Below are positions 8,860-18,985 of a stretch of 64,000 bases of DNA, piece after piece. The position numbers were made by a program, and so were the translations under genes. The stretch is from assembly GCF_014205765.1 (NCBI RefSeq), contig NZ_JACIIZ010000004.1, positions 408,101 through 472,100 of the forward strand, read 5' to 3'. Every line of letters begins with the position of its first letter. The first letter of the stretch is position 1. Below the pieces are notes generated by a model, which searched no databases, was not told where the DNA came from, and saw only the letters and a list, made by a program, of their open reading frames with translations. Source of the stretch: Nitrospirillum iridis (GTDB lineage: Bacteria; Pseudomonadota; Alphaproteobacteria; Azospirillales; Azospirillaceae).

Positions 8860-8895
8860 AAAAAGGGATGGCCCGGCGACGGACCATCCCTTTTT
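8860..8895. terminator. Bidirectional intrinsic terminator
   Basis: AAAAAGGGATGG paired with CCATCCCTTTTT around a 12-nt loop: a classic A-stem-T terminator working in both directions between the convergent lipoprotein gene and eda. Confidence 0.9.
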
Positions 8896-8927
8896 CATAA
8901 AAACCAATGTCCTAGGCTGCCCCAGAC

Positions 8928-9569
8928 TCAGCCGCGCAGGGCCGAGGCCTCGCGCGCCAGCTGGGTGATGCCGGCCCAGTCCTTGGCCGCCACCAGGTCA
9001 GCCGGGGTCAGCCAGGAGCCGCCGACGCAGGCGACGTTGGGCTGCGCCAGATAATCGGGTGCCGTCTTCACGGTGATACCGCCCGTAGGGCAGAAGGTGA
9101 TACCCGGCAGGGGCGAGGCCAGGGACTTGATCAGCTTCAGGCCGCCCACGGCTTCCGCCGGGAACAGCTTCACGTGGCGCAGGCCCCGGGCCTGCAGCGC
9201 CATCACCTCCGACGGGGTGGCGGTGCCGGGCAGGAAAGGCACGCCCTGGGCCAGCACCTCGTCCAGCAAGGCGGGATAGCAGCCGGGGCTGACGATGAAC
9301 TGGGAACCGGCGTCACGCACCCGTCCCACCTGGTCGGGCGCCACCACCGTGCCGGCGCCGACGACGGCATCCGGCACCTTGGCGGCGATGATCTCGATGG
9401 CGGCCAACGCCGCTTCCGTCCGCAGGGTGACTTCCAGGACGCGCACACCACCCTCGACCAGGGCCTCGGCCAGCGGCAGGGCGTCCTCCACCCTGTCGAT
9501 GATCAGGACGGGAACGACAGGGCCCAGGGCGAGGATCTCGGCAACACTGAACTTGCTCTGCGAACTCAT
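8928..9569 (-). CDS. eda: KDPG/KHG aldolase
   Basis: A 213-residue class I aldolase of the Entner-Doudoroff pathway, cleaving 2-keto-3-deoxy-6-phosphogluconate to pyruvate and glyceraldehyde-3-phosphate. The catalytic Glu lies in [12 protein letters not shown] (about 45), the Schiff-base Lys in [12 protein letters not shown] (about 134), and the phosphate/substrate loop GTATPSEV and FCPTGGI are present. Length is normal. Its start overlaps the edd stop by 4 nt (ATGA), so the two are translationally coupled. Confidence 0.97.
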   Translation of the reverse strand: MSSQSKFSVAEILALGPVVPVLIIDRVEDALPLAEALVEGGVRVLEVTLRTEAALAAIEIIAAKVPDAVVGAGTVVAPDQVGRVRDAGSQFIVSPGCYPALLDEVLAQGVPFLPGTATPSEVMALQARGLRHVKLFPAEAVGGLKLIKSLASPLPGITFCPTGGITVKTAPDYLAQPNVACVGGSWLTPADLVAAKDWAGITQLAREASALRG

Positions 9570-11407
9570 GCGAAATCCTCTCCGAAGCTATGGGCGCCTT
9601 CCTCGGCGCCGGTCACGTGGGCGCGCATGCCCCCGAACAGGTTGCGACCGGTGCCCCAGCTGTTGCCGGTCAGGTCAGGCGTGAGGGCCGGGCGGGCGGC
9701 GAACTCGGCCGCGTCCACCAGGATGTCCAGCGTGCCGGTCTCCCCATCCAGGCGGACGATGTCACCGGTCCGGATGCGGGCCAGCGAGCCGCCCTTCAGC
9801 GCCTCCGGCGTCAGGTGGATGGCGGCGGGCACCTTGCCCGACGCGCCGGACATGCGGCCGTCGGTGACCAGCGCCACCTTGAAGCCCTTGTCCTGCAAGA
9901 TACCCAACTGCGGCGTCAGCTTGTGCAGTTCCGGCATGCCATTGGCGGCGGGTCCCTGGAAGCGGACAACGGCGATGAAGTCCCGTTCCAGCTCCCCGCG
10001 CTTGAAGGCGGCCAGCATCTCGTCCTGGGCCTCGAAGACGATGGCCGGCGCCTCGACGATGCGATGCTGCGGCTTCACCGCCGACACCTTGATGATGGCG
10101 CGGCCGGCGTTGCCGGTGAGCAGGCGGATGCCGCCCGAGGGGTCGAACGGGTCGGCGGCCGGACGCAGGATGGTGGTGTCGGCGCTGGTGGGCGTGCCAG
10201 GGCGCCAGGCGGCCTTGCCATCCTGCAACCACGCCTCATGGCGGTAGGCGTCCAAGCCCCTGCCCTGCGCCGTGCCGTCCGCAACGGTGGTGACGTCACC
10301 GTGCAGCAGGCCGGCATCCAGCAGGGTGCTGATCAGGAACTGCAGGCCACCGGCGGCGTGGAAGTGGTTCACGTCGGCGACGCCGTTGGGATAGACCCGC
10401 GCCAGCAGGGGCACCGCCCCGGACAAATCGCTGAAATCCTGCCAGTCGATGCGAATGCCGGCGGCGCGCGCCATGGCCACCAGATGCAGGGTATGGTTGG
10501 TCGACCCGCCCGTGGCCAGCAATCCGACGATGGCGTTGACGATGCTGCGTTCATCCACCAGGCGGCCGATGGGCGTGTAGTTGCCCGCCTGCTCCGTCAG
10601 CTGCGCCACCCGCTGGGTGGCGGCCACGGTCAGGGCGTCGCGCAATTCGGTGTTGGGGTTGATGAAGGAGGATCCGGGCAGGTGCAGGCCCATGATCTCC
10701 ATCAGCATCTGATTGGAATTGGCCGTGCCGTAGAAGGTGCAGGTGCCAGGCGAGTGGTAGGACTTGGACTCCGCCTCCAGCAAATCGTCGCGGGTGGCCT
10801 TGCCCTCCGCATAGAGCTGGCGGACCTTGGCCTTCTCCGGGTTGGACAGGCCCGAGGGCATGGGGCCGGCCGGTACGAAGATGGCCGGCAGGTGGCCGAA
10901 GGACAGGGCGCCGATCAGCAGGCCGGGGACGATCTTGTCGCAGACGCCCAGGTAAAGGGCGGCGTCGAACATGTCATGCGACAGGGCGATGGCGGTGGAC
11001 TGGGCGATGACATCGCGGGAGAACAGCGACAGCTCCATGCCGTCGCGTCCCTGTGTGACGCCGTCGCACATGGCGGGCACGCCGCCGGCGAACTGGGCCA
11101 CCACGCCCGCCTCGTGCGCCGCCTGCTTGATCAGGGCGGGGAAGCGCTCGAACGGCTGGTGGGCCGACAGCATGTCGTTATAGGCCGACACGATGGCGAT
11201 GTTGGACTTGCGGCCGGTGGCCAAGGCCGCCTTGTCGTCCGGGGCGCAGGCGGCGAAGCCGTGGGCCAGGTTGCCGCAGGCCAGCGCGCCACGGCGCGGG
11301 GTCTGGCCCTTCTGGGCGTCCAGGCGTTGCAGGTAGCGGGCGCGGCTGTCCGTGCTGCGCTGGATGACGCGGTCGGTGACCCGCCGCAGGGTGTCGTGTA
11401 GCGCCAT
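9566..11407 (-). CDS. edd: Phosphogluconate dehydratase
   Basis: A 613-residue IlvD/Edd-family dehydratase turning 6-phosphogluconate into KDPG. Iron-sulfur cysteine contexts are visible: [14 protein letters not shown] (about 150-165) and [13 protein letters not shown] (about 220-233), with [16 protein letters not shown] between them and [18 protein letters not shown] near the C-terminus. Upstream of it, 104 nt separate it from zwf. The order zwf-edd-eda reads as one catabolic operon; pgl is not in the cluster. Confidence 0.97.
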   Translation of the reverse strand: MALHDTLRRVTDRVIQRSTDSRARYLQRLDAQKGQTPRRGALACGNLAHGFAACAPDDKAALATGRKSNIAIVSAYNDMLSAHQPFERFPALIKQAAHEAGVVAQFAGGVPAMCDGVTQGRDGMELSLFSRDVIAQSTAIALSHDMFDAALYLGVCDKIVPGLLIGALSFGHLPAIFVPAGPMPSGLSNPEKAKVRQLYAEGKATRDDLLEAESKSYHSPGTCTFYGTANSNQMLMEIMGLHLPGSSFINPNTELRDALTVAATQRVAQLTEQAGNYTPIGRLVDERSIVNAIVGLLATGGSTNHTLHLVAMARAAGIRIDWQDFSDLSGAVPLLARVYPNGVADVNHFHAAGGLQFLISTLLDAGLLHGDVTTVADGTAQGRGLDAYRHEAWLQDGKAAWRPGTPTSADTTILRPAADPFDPSGGIRLLTGNAGRAIIKVSAVKPQHRIVEAPAIVFEAQDEMLAAFKRGELERDFIAVVRFQGPAANGMPELHKLTPQLGILQDKGFKVALVTDGRMSGASGKVPAAIHLTPEALKGGSLARIRTGDIVRLDGETGTLDILVDAAEFAARPALTPDLTGNSWGTGRNLFGGMRAHVTGAEEGAHSFGEDFA

Positions 11408-11450
11408 GGGATCCTCCCTGGCTGTGAAGCCATGAACAAGGGGACGCCGG

Positions 11451-11478
11451 CGGGATCGACGATGCGGCGCCGATCCCG
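11451..11478 (-). other. Hairpin in the zwf-edd spacer
   Basis: Perfect 8-bp dyad CGGGATCG / CGATCCCG with a 12-nt loop, without a T-run. It could stabilise the zwf message end, slow readthrough into edd, or be an operator for an edd-eda promoter; the sequence does not decide. Confidence 0.4.
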
Positions 11479-11511
11479 GGGTGTCGGTCTAGAACTCAGC
11501 CCCCGCGCCGC

Positions 11512-12984
11512 TTACAGCTCGGGGTCGTGCCAACGGCGGCCGTCGCGGTCCAGCAGCAGGGCGGCGCTGATGGGCCCCCAGCCGCCGGCGGCGTAGGGAT
11601 CGGGCCGCAGGTCCGTCTGTTCCCAGCCGGCCAGGATGGTGTCGATCCACGACCAGGCGGCGTCCACCTCGTCACGGCGCATGAACAGCGACGGGTTGCC
11701 CCGCACCACGTCCATCAGCAGACGCTCGTAAGCCTCCGGATAGCGGTCCTTGAAGGTTTCCGCATACGACAGGTTCAGGGGCACCGAGCGCAGACGCAGG
11801 CCGCCGGGTCCCGGCACCTTGGTCATGATGGTCAGCTGCACGCCCTCGTCCGGCTGCAGGCGGATGACCAGGCGATTGGCCGTCAGCTCGCCCGAGCCCT
11901 TGGGGAAGACGCTATGGGGCACGTCCTTGAACTGGACGACGATCTCCGAATACCGGACCGGCAGGCGCTTGCCTGTGCGCAGGTAGAAGGGCACGCCGCT
12001 CCAGCGCCAATTCTCGATCTCGGCCTTGATCGCGACCAGGGTCTCGGTATTGGAGGAACGGGTCAGCTCATCCGCATAACCCGCCACTGGCTGGCCGTTG
12101 ATGGCGCCGGCGCGGTACTGGCCGCGCACCGTCTTGGTCTTCACGTCCGCCGGGGTGATGGGACGCAAGGCGCGCAGCACCTTGATCTTCTCATTGCGGA
12201 TCTGGTCGCCCGACAGATGCGCCGGCGGCTCCATCGCCACCAGGCAGAGCAGTTGCAGGAAGTGGTTCTGCACCATGTCCCGCAGGGCGCCGGCCTTGTC
12301 ATAATACTCCGCCCGGCCTTCCACGCCCACGCTTTCGGCCACGGTGATCTGGATGTGGTCGATCCAGCTGCTGTTCCACAGCGGTTCGAACAGGGCGTTG
12401 CCGAAGCGCAGGACCATCAGGTTCTGCACCGACTCCTTACCCAGGTAATGGTCGATGCGATAGATGCGGTCTTCGGGGAAAACGGCGCCCACTTCCTCGT
12501 TCACGGCGTTGGCGGACTGGCCGTCGTGCCCGATGGGCTTTTCCAGCACCACGCGGCAGGTGTCGGTCACCAGGCCGGCGGCCTGGAGGTTGCGGCAGAT
12601 GGCGCCGAACAGGCTGGGCGCCGTCGCCAGATAGCAGACGCGGGCCTTGCCCTCATGGCCCTTCAGCAGGTCCTGCAACGGTTGCCAGCCAGCGGGCTTG
12701 GTGGCGTCCAGCGAGACATAGGACAAGCGGGCGGAGAACCGTTCCCACACCGCGGTGTCCAGGTCCTCGGCCGGCACATGGCGCTGCAGCGCCGCCCACA
12801 CCGCGCCCCGGAAATCGGCCACCGTCTGGTCGGTGCGGCTGACGGCGATGATACGGCTCTCGTCCGTCATCTGCCGGTCGCGCTCCCGGTAATAGAGGCC
12901 CGGCAGCAGCTTGCGCATGGCGAGATCGCCCGTACCGCCGAAAACAACGAAATCGAAGGGATTGACTTGCAGCACTTCAGCCAT
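11512..12984 (-). CDS. zwf: Glucose-6-phosphate 1-dehydrogenase
   Basis: A 490-residue enzyme oxidising glucose-6-phosphate to 6-phosphogluconolactone, feeding the Entner-Doudoroff genes that follow. N-terminal NAD(P)-binding segment FVVFGGTGDLAMRKLLPGLY (about 12-31); active-site signature RIDHYLGKE (about 177-185) with the catalytic His; EKPIGHD before it. Length is normal. First gene of zwf-edd-eda. A large dyad lies about 100-140 nt upstream. Confidence 0.97.
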   Translation of the reverse strand: MAEVLQVNPFDFVVFGGTGDLAMRKLLPGLYYRERDRQMTDESRIIAVSRTDQTVADFRGAVWAALQRHVPAEDLDTAVWERFSARLSYVSLDATKPAGWQPLQDLLKGHEGKARVCYLATAPSLFGAICRNLQAAGLVTDTCRVVLEKPIGHDGQSANAVNEEVGAVFPEDRIYRIDHYLGKESVQNLMVLRFGNALFEPLWNSSWIDHIQITVAESVGVEGRAEYYDKAGALRDMVQNHFLQLLCLVAMEPPAHLSGDQIRNEKIKVLRALRPITPADVKTKTVRGQYRAGAINGQPVAGYADELTRSSNTETLVAIKAEIENWRWSGVPFYLRTGKRLPVRYSEIVVQFKDVPHSVFPKGSGELTANRLVIRLQPDEGVQLTIMTKVPGPGGLRLRSVPLNLSYAETFKDRYPEAYERLLMDVVRGNPSLFMRRDEVDAAWSWIDTILAGWEQTDLRPDPYAAGGWGPISAALLLDRDGRRWHDPEL

Positions 12985-13079
12985 GATGGCGCCTTGGCTT
13001 GGTTTCCCAGGATGGCAGGGCCATCCGCCCGTTATCGATTATGCGGTTATTTCACTACCATAATTCCCTGGAAGTGCCA

Positions 13080-13122
13080 CCGGAAAATCACTCCATCGGG
13101 AATGGCAAGGGTGATTTTCCGG
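13080..13122 (-). promoter_or_regulatory. Candidate operator dyad upstream of zwf
   Basis: Perfect 12-bp inverted repeat CCGGAAAATCAC / GTGATTTTCCGG with a 19-nt spacer, in the AT-richer 200-nt region between zwf and the dehydrogenase gene. It does not fit the HexR consensus I know. It has no clear T-run, so an operator is as likely as a terminator for the upstream gene. Confidence 0.45.
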
Positions 13123-13186
13123 TAATTCCGTAACATGACAGCCTTGCTGCGCGAATGGCGCTTCCACGACCTGACAGCCTGGCGGA

Positions 13187-14701
13187 TCAGGCCTTCAGCC
13201 CGCCCATCAGCAGGTATTTCACCACCAGGTAATCCTCGATCCCGTACTTGGAACCCTCGCGTCCCAGGCCGCTTTGCTTCACGCCGCCGAAGGGCGCCAC
13301 CTCGGTGGAGATGATGCCCTCGTTGATGCCGACCATGCCGTATTCCAGCGCCTCCGCCACCCGCCAGATGCGTCCGATGTCGCGGCTATAGAAATAGGCG
13401 GCCAGGCCGAACTCCGTGTCGTTGGCCATGCGGATGGCCTCAGCCTCATCCTTGAAGCGGAACAGGGGCGCCACGGGACCGAAGGTCTCTTCCCGGGCCA
13501 GGATCATTTCCGGCGTGGCGTCCAGCAACAGGGTGGGCTCGAAGAAATTGCCGCCCAGGGCGTGAGATCGGCCGCCCATGGCGACCCTTGCCCCCTTCGC
13601 CACGGCGTCGGCGATGTGCCGTTCCGCCTTTTCCACGGCGGCCCGGTTGATCAGCGGGCCGGTGGTCACATCCTTGTCGGCGCCGTTGCCCACCCGCAAG
13701 CGGCCCACCGCCTCCGCCAGGCGGGCGGCGAAGGCGTCATAGACACCGTCCTGCACCAGGACGCGGTTGGCGCAGACGCAGGTCTGGCCGGCGTTGCGGT
13801 ACTTGGACGCCATGGCCCCCTCGACCGCCGCGTCCAGGTCGGCGTCATCGAAGACGATGAAGGGTGCGTTGCCGCCCAACTCCAGCGACAGCTTCTTCAG
13901 CGTGTCGGCGCTCTGCTTCATCAGCAGCTTGCCCACGGGCGTGGAGCCGGTGAAGGACAGCTTGCGCACCAGCGGGTTGGACGTCATCTCCCCGCCGATG
14001 GGCTTGGGATGGCCGGTCACCACGCTGAACACCCCCGGCGGCACGCCGGCCCGTTCCGCCAGCGCCGCCAGCGCCAGCGCGCTGTAGGGGGTGACCTCCG
14101 ACGGGCGCACGACGATGGGGCAGCCGGCGGCCAGCGCCGGCCCCACCTTGCGGGTGATCATGGCGATGGGGAAATTCCAGGGGGTGATGGCGGCGGCCAC
14201 GCCGATAGGCTCCCTCACCACCACGATGCGCTTGTCGCTGGCGAAGCTGGGGATGGTGTCGCCATAGGTGCGCTTCCCCTCCTCAGCGAACCATTCAATG
14301 AAGCTGGCGCCGTAGGCGACCTCACCCCGCGATTCGGCCCGGGGCTTGCCCTGCTCCGCCGTCATGATGCGGGCCAGATCCTCCTGCGCCACCATGATCA
14401 TCTCGAACCAGCGGCGCATGACGGCGGCACGCTCCTTGGCGGTGCGGGTGCGCCAGCCGCCCCAGGCGGCGTTGGCGGCCTCGATGGCGCGTGCCGTCTC
14501 CGCCGCCCCCAGGGCGGGGATGGAACCGATGATCTCACCCGTCGCCGGGTTGTCCACGTCTATGGTGGTGCCGTCGTCGGCATCGATCCAAGCGCCGGCG
14601 ACATAAGCCTGATCACGCAACAGGGCGGGGTCCCGAAGGTCCAGTCGGCGGGCCGTCGCGGCCAGCGACGCATGAACGGAACGGGGGGCGGGCGTGGCCA
14701 T
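13187..14701 (-). CDS. gabD: NAD(P)-dependent succinate-semialdehyde dehydrogenase (aldehyde dehydrogenase family)
   Basis: A 504-residue aldehyde dehydrogenase most like GabD, oxidising succinate semialdehyde (GABA breakdown) to succinate. Visible landmarks: TPWNFPIAMITRK (cofactor site, about 168-180), SFTGSTPVGKLLM, the general-base Glu in LSLELGGNAPF (about 270) and the catalytic Cys in NAGQTCVCANR (about 304; the neighbouring Cys gives the CVC triplet typical of this group). The C-terminal GVKQSGLGREGSKYGIEDYL also fits. No GABA transaminase lies next to it, so the exact aldehyde substrate is inferred. Confidence 0.88.
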   Translation of the reverse strand: MATPAPRSVHASLAATARRLDLRDPALLRDQAYVAGAWIDADDGTTIDVDNPATGEIIGSIPALGAAETARAIEAANAAWGGWRTRTAKERAAVMRRWFEMIMVAQEDLARIMTAEQGKPRAESRGEVAYGASFIEWFAEEGKRTYGDTIPSFASDKRIVVVREPIGVAAAITPWNFPIAMITRKVGPALAAGCPIVVRPSEVTPYSALALAALAERAGVPPGVFSVVTGHPKPIGGEMTSNPLVRKLSFTGSTPVGKLLMKQSADTLKKLSLELGGNAPFIVFDDADLDAAVEGAMASKYRNAGQTCVCANRVLVQDGVYDAFAARLAEAVGRLRVGNGADKDVTTGPLINRAAVEKAERHIADAVAKGARVAMGGRSHALGGNFFEPTLLLDATPEMILAREETFGPVAPLFRFKDEAEAIRMANDTEFGLAAYFYSRDIGRIWRVAEALEYGMVGINEGIISTEVAPFGGVKQSGLGREGSKYGIEDYLVVKYLLMGGLKA

Positions 14702-14748
14702 GGGCGGGGTCTCCGGGCTCGGGTCCGATAGGGGATTGGTTAATAAAT

Positions 14749-14789
14749 AGGGTGCCCGGCCCGCCGATGAAAGCGGCGCAGGGCACCCT
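14749..14789 (-). terminator. Probable terminator after the SulP gene
   Basis: AGGGTGCCC (14749-14757) pairs with GGGCACCCT (14781-14789). On the minus strand the stem is followed by ATTTATTAACC. It lies 60 nt beyond the SulP stop. Confidence 0.5.
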
Positions 14790-14848
14790 CCCGCAACGGC
14801 GGGGCGGCCGCCCGGGTTCCCCGAAGGGCGGATTTCAGTCTGCTGGTC

Positions 14849-16582
14849 TCACGCCTCCCCGTCGTCCGGGACCTGCGACCCACCGCCCGGCGCGCGCCCC
14901 AAAACCCGCCGGACGCGCGCCAACGCCTGCTCCTGCGTCCGGCCGAAATACACCCGCGGCGCTTTCAGCCCATGGGACGACAACAGGTGCCGCGCCTCGG
15001 GGTCGGCCAGCGCGATGGCCACGACGGCCCCTTGCCTGCGCGCCTTGGCGGTCAGGCCGTCGATGACGGTGGCGGCGGTGGAATCCAGAAGCGGTACCGC
15101 CGTCAGATCCAGCACATAAGCCCGGGGACGGGCGGCGACGCGGTCGAAGAGGGCCGACACGCCGGCCGCCGCGCCGAAGAAAAAGGCGCCAGACAGGCGG
15201 AAAACCAGGATGTCGTCGTCGCGGACGGTGGGCTGGTCCGGCAGGGGGCCGGAACGGTCGGCGACATCGGGTGCCACCAGGGGCGCGCTTCCCTCCACCC
15301 GCAGGGTCCCGGCCATGCGATGGATGAACAGCAGCGATCCCGTGGCGAAGCCGACGGTGATGCCCAGGGTCAAATCCCGCAGGATGGTCAACAGGAAGGT
15401 GGACAGCAGGACGGCGGCGTCGCCCCAGGACGCGCGCAACAGAAGCGCGAAGGCATGCTTCTCGGCCATGTTCCAGGCCACCACGGCCAGCACCGCCGCC
15501 AGCGCCGACAGGGGGATGTAGCTGGCCAGGGGGGCCGCCACCGCCATGAACAGCGCCAGGAACACGGCGTGCGCCATGCCAGACACCGGCCCCCGGGCAC
15601 CCGCCCGCACATTGGTCGCCGTGCGGGCGATGGTGCCGGTGACGCAGATGCCGCCGCAGAGCGCGCTGGCGATGTTGGCCACACCCTGGGCCACCAGTTC
15701 GGCGTTGGCGCGATGACGCCGCCCCGTCATGCCGTCGGCCACCACCGCCGACAGCAGGCTTTCGATGGCGCCCAACAGGGCGAAGGCGACGGCATCAGGA
15801 AACACCGCCACCACCAGATCCAGCGACAGCGGCGGCAGCTGGGGCGGCGGCAGGCCACGCGGCAGGGCGCCGAAGCGGGTGCCGATGGTCTCGACCTTGA
15901 TGCCGGCCAGGGCCACGGCCACGCTGGCCACCGTCACCGCGATCAGCAGCACCGGCCAGTTGGGACGCCAGCGGCGCAACAGCGCGATCATCAGGATGGT
16001 CGCCACCGCCGTGCAAAGGGCCGCCGGGTTCAGCGTGGGCAGGGCCTGTTCCAGCGCCAGCAGCTTGGGCACCAGGGGGCCCGGTTCCTTGCCCGGCAGG
16101 GTCAGGCCCAGCAGATCGCGCATCTGGCTGGCGCCAATGATGACCGCGATACCGGCGGTGAAGCCCACGGTGACGGGATAAGGGATATACTTGATGAAGG
16201 TGCCCAGGCGCAGGGCGCCGACAGCCATGAGGATAAGGCCGGACAGCGCCACGGCCAGGGCCATCCCCCCCAATCCCAGCCGCTCCACCGTGGCCGCCAC
16301 CAGCACGATGAAGGCGCCCGCCGGGCCGCCGATCTGGAACCGGCTGCCCCCCAGCATCGACACCAGGAAGCCGCCGACGATGGCGGTATAGAGGCCCCGG
16401 TCCGGCGTCACGCCCGAGGCGATGGCGATGGCCATGGACAGCGGCAACGCGACGATGGCCACGGTCAGGCCGGCGACCAGATCGGCGCGCAGGTCCTTCA
16501 GGCCATAGCCTTCCCGCAGCACCGTCACCAGCTTGGGCTTGTACAGTTCCCGCCAGCTGGGCTCCGCCATCGTCCTATGCAT
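14849..16582 (-). CDS. SulP-family anion transporter with STAS domain
   Basis: A 577-residue inner-membrane transporter. The SulP membrane domain spans about 20-440, with the opening signature LRADLVAGLTVAIVALPLSMAIAIASG and later VGFTAGIAVIIGASQ. A cytoplasmic STAS domain follows (about 455-560; VLDLTAVPLLDSTAATVIDGL). Members carry sulfate, bicarbonate or dicarboxylates; nothing nearby fixes the substrate. Start uncertain: ATG at 16582, or at 16570 (MAEPSW). The C-terminal tail after STAS is short and Arg-rich. Confidence 0.9.
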   Translation of the reverse strand: MHRTMAEPSWRELYKPKLVTVLREGYGLKDLRADLVAGLTVAIVALPLSMAIAIASGVTPDRGLYTAIVGGFLVSMLGGSRFQIGGPAGAFIVLVAATVERLGLGGMALAVALSGLILMAVGALRLGTFIKYIPYPVTVGFTAGIAVIIGASQMRDLLGLTLPGKEPGPLVPKLLALEQALPTLNPAALCTAVATILMIALLRRWRPNWPVLLIAVTVASVAVALAGIKVETIGTRFGALPRGLPPPQLPPLSLDLVVAVFPDAVAFALLGAIESLLSAVVADGMTGRRHRANAELVAQGVANIASALCGGICVTGTIARTATNVRAGARGPVSGMAHAVFLALFMAVAAPLASYIPLSALAAVLAVVAWNMAEKHAFALLLRASWGDAAVLLSTFLLTILRDLTLGITVGFATGSLLFIHRMAGTLRVEGSAPLVAPDVADRSGPLPDQPTVRDDDILVFRLSGAFFFGAAAGVSALFDRVAARPRAYVLDLTAVPLLDSTAATVIDGLTAKARRQGAVVAIALADPEARHLLSSHGLKAPRVYFGRTQEQALARVRRVLGRAPGGGSQVPDDGEA

Positions 16583-16670
16583 ACGGCCCCCGTCGTCAAT
16601 GCGCCGCCATGGCCCTTTATCTCATGCCCTCACCCGGTTAAGCCATGCCGGACTGCTGACCGCCCTATGC

Positions 16671-18047
16671 TCATCCTTTTTTCTGCGCCGCCTTGCGTTC
16701 CTTCTGCTTGGCGGCGAAGGCGGTGGCCCAGCCCTCCTTCACCACCTGACGGCCCCGGCCCACGGCCAGCGCGCCGGCGGGCACGGGCTCGGTGATGGTG
16801 CTGCCGCCGGCGACGAAGGCGCCGTCCCCCACCTGCACCGGGGCCACCAGGGTGGCGTTGGTGCCGATGAAGACGTTGCGTCCCACCTGGGTGCGGTACT
16901 TGAAGGTGCCGTCATAGTTGCAGGTGATGGCGCCTGCACCGATGTTCGTCCCCTCCCCGATATCGGCATCGCCGACATAGGCCAGGTGGTTGGCCTTGGC
17001 GCCCGCCCCCAGGGTGGAGGCCTTGATCTCCACGAAATTGCCGACATGGGCGCCGGCCCCGACGTCGGATCCGGGACGCAGGCGGGAATAGGGGCCGATG
17101 ATGGCCTCCCGCCGCACCACCACGCCTTCCAGGTGGCAGAAGGGGCGGATGGTCACGCCATCCTCCACCACCACACCGGGGCCGAACACCACGTTCTGGC
17201 CCACGGTGACATCGCGGCCCAGCACGGTGTCGGCGGAGAACCACACCGTGTCAGGATCAGCCAGGGTGGCGCCATTAGCCATGGCAAGCTCCCTCAGGCG
17301 GCCTTGCATCAGCTTCTCCAGCTTGGCCAACTCGCTGCGGGAATTGACGCCCTCGACATCGGCCGGGTCGCCCTCCGCCACGGCGCAGGCATGGCCCTGG
17401 GCGCGGGCCACGGCCACCGCGTCGGTCAGGTAATACTCGCCCTTGGCGTTGTCGTTGCCGATGGCGTCCAGGATGGACCACAGCCGCCGGCCGTCGAAAG
17501 CCATCAGCCCGGCATTGCACAGCCCGATGGCCCGTTCCTCCGGCGTGGCGTCCAGATATTCCACGATCTTGGTCAGGCCGCCCTGCTCGTCCCGCACCAG
17601 CCGGCCGTAGGCCTTGGGCTCGGCCGGGCGCATGCCCAGGACCGCGACGGCCGGATCGCCGGCCCCGCGCCGGGCATCCACCAGCAGCGACAAGGTCTCC
17701 GGCCGCACCAGGGGCGTATCGCCGAACAGCACCAGCACGTCGCCGTCGAAGTCGCCCAGGGCGTCGCGCGCCGCCTTCACCGCGTCGGCCGTGCCTTGCT
17801 GGCGCGGCTGCAACACGGTGGCGTGTGGCGCCACCGCTTTGGCCACCCCCTCCTGCCCGGGTCCCACCACCACCACCACCCGGTCCGGCGACAAGGCCGC
17901 GGCCGCGCGCAGGACATGGGCCACCATGGGCTCATTGGCGATGGGGTGCAGCACCTTGGGCAGGTCGGACTTCATCCGCGTCCCCTTGCCCGCCGCCAGG
18001 ATGATACAGGCGAGGGCGGGCGTGGTCGGTGTGGTCGAAGCGGTCAT
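16671..18047 (-). CDS. glmU: Bifunctional UDP-GlcNAc pyrophosphorylase / glucosamine-1-P acetyltransferase
   Basis: A 458-residue GlmU making UDP-N-acetylglucosamine for peptidoglycan and lipopolysaccharide. N-terminal uridyltransferase with LAAGKGTRMKSDLPKVLHPIA (about 15-35), then a left-handed beta-helix acetyltransferase with hexapeptide repeats (about 255-440), including the acceptor-site stretch YSRLRPGSDVGAGAHVGNFVE. Length and order are normal. AAGGG precedes the ATG. Divergent from gph across 142 nt. Confidence 0.97.
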   Translation of the reverse strand: MTASTTPTTPALACIILAAGKGTRMKSDLPKVLHPIANEPMVAHVLRAAAALSPDRVVVVVGPGQEGVAKAVAPHATVLQPRQQGTADAVKAARDALGDFDGDVLVLFGDTPLVRPETLSLLVDARRGAGDPAVAVLGMRPAEPKAYGRLVRDEQGGLTKIVEYLDATPEERAIGLCNAGLMAFDGRRLWSILDAIGNDNAKGEYYLTDAVAVARAQGHACAVAEGDPADVEGVNSRSELAKLEKLMQGRLRELAMANGATLADPDTVWFSADTVLGRDVTVGQNVVFGPGVVVEDGVTIRPFCHLEGVVVRREAIIGPYSRLRPGSDVGAGAHVGNFVEIKASTLGAGAKANHLAYVGDADIGEGTNIGAGAITCNYDGTFKYRTQVGRNVFIGTNATLVAPVQVGDGAFVAGGSTITEPVPAGALAVGRGRQVVKEGWATAFAAKQKERKAAQKKG

Positions 18048-18189
18048 GGCGATACCCTTTTTCGGCGGCGGCGGGCGTCGTCAGATGGGATGAGGCGGCA
18101 GCCCCGCGATCCTGACGCCGTTGCCAGATCCGCCCCCTTACTGCCACAACAAGGGTCATCGCGAAACCGCCTTCGCCCGGAGCCACCGC

Positions 18190-18903
18190 ATGCCCCAGAC
18201 GCCCGACCGGTCCCCCGCCCCGCCGCCGCAAGCCGCTTGGCCCGCCGCGATCCTGTTCGACTTCGACGGCACGCTGATCGACAGCGCGCCGGACATCCTC
18301 ACCGGCATCAACCGCCTGCTGGACGAGGAAAACCTGCCGGCCCTGGACCTGGGGCAGGTGCATCAGTTCATCGGCGACGGCGCCCCGACGCTGGTGACCC
18401 GCGCCTTCGCGGCCACCGGCCGGCCGTTGGCTCCCGACTCCGTGCCCGCCATGACCGACCGCTACATGGCGATCTACGAGGCGCTGCCGGCCGATCCATC
18501 GTGCGTCTTTCCCGGGGTGGCGGAGACGCTGGCCCACCTCTGCGCCCACATCCCATTGGCGCTGGTGACCAACAAGCCGGAACGGGCCACGCATGCGGTG
18601 CTGCAGGCCATTGGCCTGAACAGCTATTTCAAGGCGGTGGTGGGCGGCGACACCCTCCCCACCCGCAAACCCCACCCTGGCCCCTTGCTTCACGCCATGG
18701 CCCAGCTGGGGGCGGAACCCGCCCGGACGGTGATGGTCGGCGACGGCGCCAATGATGTGACCGCCGGGCGGGCAGCGGGCGCCCGTGTCGTGTGTGTTAC
18801 CTATGGCTATCCACGAATGCCCGTGGAAGAACTGGGGGCCGATCGACTGGTCGACCATTTCCATGAGCTGCCGGCGGCCTTGCTGGACCTGTCCGTGGGG
18901 TGA
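18190..18903 (+). CDS. gph: Phosphoglycolate phosphatase (HAD family)
   Basis: A 237-residue HAD-superfamily phosphatase. Motif I LFDFDGTLID (nucleophile and acid Asp, about 21-30), motif II in LALVTNKP (Thr), motif III Lys in TRKPHPGPL, motif IV VMVGDGANDV. The cap domain sits between I and II, as in Gph, which clears 2-phosphoglycolate. The start at 18190 is preceded by CGGAG at 8-12 nt; an in-frame upstream start at 18121 lacks one. HAD specificity is hard to fix by eye. Confidence 0.85.
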   Translation: MPQTPDRSPAPPPQAAWPAAILFDFDGTLIDSAPDILTGINRLLDEENLPALDLGQVHQFIGDGAPTLVTRAFAATGRPLAPDSVPAMTDRYMAIYEALPADPSCVFPGVAETLAHLCAHIPLALVTNKPERATHAVLQAIGLNSYFKAVVGGDTLPTRKPHPGPLLHAMAQLGAEPARTVMVGDGANDVTAGRAAGARVVCVTYGYPRMPVEELGADRLVDHFHELPAALLDLSVG

Positions 18904-18985
18904 GGGTGTCCTTTTCGGCGTTGCGCCGCCGGCGACAACGCCGCACCGTCACGTCGGTCAATAAGAAAGCCTTGAGGGAATTGGT

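Noticed and set aside
16533..18755. Open frame of 740 codons on the plus strand opposite glmU and overlapping gph
   Set aside because: Antisense of glmU and out of frame with gph; no motif.
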